A stretch of DNA of 64,000 bases. Source: Amphibalanus amphitrite (taxonomy: Eukaryota > Arthropoda > Thecostraca > Balanomorpha > Balanidae). Under the pieces are notes generated by a model, which did not search any database, had not been told where the DNA came from, and saw nothing but the letters and a program-made list of their open reading frames with translations. Position 1 is the stretch's first letter, and every line of letters begins with the position of its first letter. Shown one piece after another: positions 61,601-64,000 of the stretch. Both the position numbers and the translations under genes were made by a program. The stretch covers positions 744,001 to 808,000 of the forward strand of contig NW_024881610.1 of NCBI RefSeq assembly GCF_019059575.1, read 5' to 3'.

Positions 61601-63779
61601 TATTAAAAACTAGTCATCCTACCGGATATTCATGAGAGCCCCGACAGCATTCGACTACCTACCGTCGATAATACACCCTGGACTGGGGGCAGCCCCCTGG
61701 CCCTGTGACGCCCTCGCAGCTCAGCAGCACCCCCCACCGAGCTCGTATCGCGCCCGTCCACTCTGTCCGTGCTACCTGTACGAGCATCTGCAACAAGCCC
61801 GGTCAGTGTTACGTGTACGAGCATATTCTGCAGTAAGCCCGGTAAATGTTACCTGTACGAGCATCTGCAGTGGACCCGGTCAATGTTACCTGTACGAGCA
61901 TCTGCAGATGGAGCCGCGAGGTGAAGGCCCGGCTGAACTGCCGCAGCCCGTCCTCGGTGACCGAGAGCAGCGCCCGGTGCTTGTCCAGAGCCATCCAGTG
62001 GGTCTGTTTGAGCACCTTCAGTCGCAGGTCCCTGCCGAGAGAGCGGTGAAGGAGGGTTAGTGTGGGCAGGGAGGAGTGAAAGCAGGTCACAGATAGGTCG
62101 AGGGGAAACATAGAAAGGTGGAGAGGTGTTTGAAGAGAAGTCGAAGAGCGTCTGCAGGGAAAGATGAAAAGGAGGGAGGCCTTCGCGGGGAAAGAGAAGA
62201 TGTAAGCGGACAAGTTGGGAAAACATTGGCAGAGAATGAGAGGACAGAAGAGGCATTAAAGGAAAGCGAGGGGTCATAGCAAAAATATAAGGGGATGAAG
62301 TGAAACTATGTAAGAAGGGAACCAAAAAACTTGAAAGATAAAGTAAAATTGAGTGTTTGCAGCTGCTAAAGCAGCTGCATTGCTTATGTGTGGCTTGGTT
62401 TTCTTTTTAGCAGATAATATGCATTGATATCGCCACACATGCCACATCGGCAATAAATCAAGAAAGCTGAAAATAAATATGATTACATTAGACATTATAG
62501 TTTAATTCTCGAGCCAATCTCTATTTCATTGTCTTTGATCGATAACTAATAGCCGAGTTAGGCTGATGTTATGCCCCTACGCTGGAAGGCCTCACTTGCA
62601 GGCGTTGATGGGCTTCAGGAACCAGTTGTAGTAGGCCTTGAGCTGCTCGGTCTTGAGCATGTTGAACATGTCGGAGTCGAAGACCTTCTCCTCAAAATTG
62701 GCGATGTGGTCGATGATGACGCTCATCAGGTCCTGTCGGTAAAAGTGTATAAATACTACCAAATTAAAAAGAAAACACAAACTATTACCAAAACTGGAAA
62801 CATAGGCCATCAAAGAAAAGACAAAATCCAGAAATATATCTAACCACCATGCTTGGGTTAAACAACCGCGAACGATATTCATCAATACCTACTAAAAATA
62901 GAAAACCGTTAACGACAGTTATAATCACATCCCCCATCTCTCTACCGACCCAGAACTGCCCGGCCCACACTGACCGGCAGTTTCTCACTGAAGCCGTCCA
63001 CGCGGATGACGAAGCCGTTCTCTCCCGACTCGAGCCGATAGTTGAGGCGCGCGGCCATAGCCGGGTACAGCGTCTCGGTCAGCTGGTGCGTCAGCATGTT
63101 GTCGATCAGGTCCAGCATCGCGTAGCTGCGGGGAGACGGTGACGTCAGGCAAATTGCTCAGGAGGAAAATAATCGTTGCCAGTGATAACACACAATAACA
63201 TAGACATCTACTTAGACATCACGGTCAAACTACTTAGAAGATTAAGAAATTCAAGCAAAGAGCGAGGAAAATAGGCGTGGAACACCTCAAGCAGCTCGTA
63301 TTCTACAAGGTACAAGGTATCTACATACTTTTTCATTACCAGTGATTACTGATTTCCAACATACCAGTGATTTGTTCCCATCCATGCCCTCCTATCCCCT
63401 CCTGAAGCCTCGCACCACACCACTTCTGCGTCAGCCGTCAACAGATATAAGACTCCCGAAGTCCCCAGGCCCACAAAGAGATCCTACAACAATCCAATTT
63501 CCGTTCCTATTCGCACTCACTTGAGCGCCGACTGCATGGGCAGGTCGGAGCAGAGTCTCGCGCTGATGTAGGCACGTGGCAGGTTGAACTTGCAGTCCCG
63601 CCGGTAGAACAGCTCGCCGTCAGGTCGGCATATGACGCGGCGAGGGTGCGGGGTGTGCGGCACATCGGGCTCGACCAGGGCGAACGAGCGGGCCACGAAC
63701 GGGTTCACCTCGGGCACGTGGAAGCTGCCCTCCAGTGACGAGAGGTCGCGCCACCGCGCCAGCCACGCCGCCGGAATCT
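58646..63779 (-). CDS. Nrdc: Nardilysin (M16 metallopeptidase), C-terminal part, 8 exons
   Basis: Minus-strand coding exons, in order of translation: 63779-63521, 63125-62975, 62732-62596, 62031-61890, 61439-61203, 61075-60939, 59579-59372 and 58975-58646 (TGA). All phases agree and give about 535 residues. Segments matching nardilysin include NPFVARSFAL, YRRDCKFNLPRAYI, LTHQLTETLYPAMAARLNYR, MEEPTFDFLRTQEQLGYHV, ILGFTISVNTQADKF and EEVNRNWAEICSGEYVFDRL. The RNW..FDRL signature fits nardilysin better than insulin-degrading enzyme, which has YWGEI..YNFDR. Nardilysin cleaves before Arg in dibasic sites and also acts as a shedding enhancer and nuclear cofactor. The zinc site (HxxEH) and acidic stretch are in the N-terminal half, outside the window. 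The last exon has an insert rich in Ala, Gly and Ser. The acceptor of the first listed exon could be 2 bases further in. Confidence 0.9.
59580..60938. other. Nardilysin intron, 1.36 kb
   Basis: This intron lies between the exons 61075-60939 and 59579-59372. It is AT-rich, with no open frame of interest on either strand. No terminal repeats were recognised. Confidence 0.5.
61771..61907 (-). repeat. Tandem repeat of an exon end with its 5' splice site
   Basis: GTTACCTGTACGAGCATCTG plus CAG occurs at 61885-61907 (the true exon end and donor of nardilysin), again at 61848-61870, and as variants at 61808-61833 and 61771-61793. The spacing is 37, 40 and 37 bases. On the coding strand each unit reads CTGCAGATGCTCGTACAG followed by a GTAAC- or GTAGC-type donor. 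Confidence 0.85.
62032..62595. other. Nardilysin intron, purine-rich
   Basis: The plus strand is purine-rich (GGAGGGAGGC, GAAAAGGAGGG-type text) from about 62040 to 62330, so the sense strand of the intron is pyrimidine-rich near the acceptor. No gene is inside. Confidence 0.5.
63126..63520. other. Nardilysin intron, 395 bases
   Basis: Ordinary intron between two nardilysin exons, with GTGAGT donor and CCCCGCAG acceptor on the minus strand. Nothing else was seen. Confidence 0.5.
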
Positions 63780-64000
63780 CTATGAACGGGGAGAGGGGGG
63801 GGGGGTGAGTCAGTGTCCGTGGACGGCGGAGATCAGCGAAAGGGTGGGGTCTACAACAGGTGCTCACTGCTCTACCACCACCTGGGCCATAGGCTATTTT
63901 CATATTCATATTAAATCAACATATTTCCTCTTTTGGTTGTTAATGTTGTTGTTATGTCAATCAGACTGGACAACTAAGAATGATAGGAGCCTGCCAATCA
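63780..64000. other. Nardilysin intron running off the window
   Basis: Sequence left of the first visible nardilysin exon on the coding strand, with a C-run in the acceptor tract. The preceding exon is not in the window. Confidence 0.5.

Noticed and set aside
58646-63779. Insulin-degrading enzyme rather than nardilysin
   Set aside because: The EEVNRNW..EYVFDRL region and the MEEPTFDFLRTQEQLGYHV segment fit nardilysin better. The deciding N-terminal acidic insert is outside the window, so some doubt remains.

Overview
The window is nuclear DNA from an animal, most likely an arthropod. Its main genes have short exons with GT-AG introns, TATA boxes and AATAAA signals. The dominant gene family is the single-domain von Willebrand factor type C (SVWC, Vago-like) family, which is typical of arthropods. 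A crustacean is my guess, not something the sequence proves.

Layout. Bases 1-2500 hold a tRNA-related SINE-like unit and a repeat full of AGGTCA/TGACCT motifs. From about 3.0 to 45.4 kb there is a cluster of nine intact three-exon SVWC genes, named A to I here, in the order + + + - - + - - -. Each encodes a secreted protein of about 145-150 residues. Exon 1 gives the signal peptide plus a conserved MDLTRVQRGALYIRLPA-like segment. Exons 2 and 3 give eight cysteines in the pattern C-x21-C-x4-C-x13-C-x18-C-x13-CC-x4-C. Intron phases (1, then 2) and the 145-nt exon 2 are the same in all nine. Most promoters have a TATA box about 65-95 bp before the ATG, and a kappaB-like motif (GGGATTTACG class, always in the same orientation) starting 42-50 bp before the TATA box. 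Known insect and shrimp Vago genes are secreted, infection-induced antiviral signals controlled by Rel/NF-kappaB or IRF-like factors, so this looks like an expanded, co-regulated immune-effector locus.

The spaces between these genes, and some of their introns, are full of transposable elements. They include a complete short LTR retrotransposon with a tRNA-Trp primer site (intron 1 of gene I), a TTAA-flanked hairpin-bearing element (intron 1 of gene G), and a 5-kb hAT-like element with 8-bp duplications that carries a GGCCCTC minisatellite and a nested TTAA-flanked element. There are also several mariner-type TIR elements, MITEs, (CT)n tracts and other minisatellites.

From 45.5 to 58.6 kb the sequence is mainly repeats, with one possible small three-exon gene near 52.4-53.1 kb. 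From 58.6 kb to the right end, the minus strand holds the last eight recognisable coding exons of a nardilysin (M16 metallopeptidase). Its N-terminal half with the zinc site lies outside the window.

All exon boundaries were found by reading splice signals and reading frames by hand. No transcript or database evidence was available.
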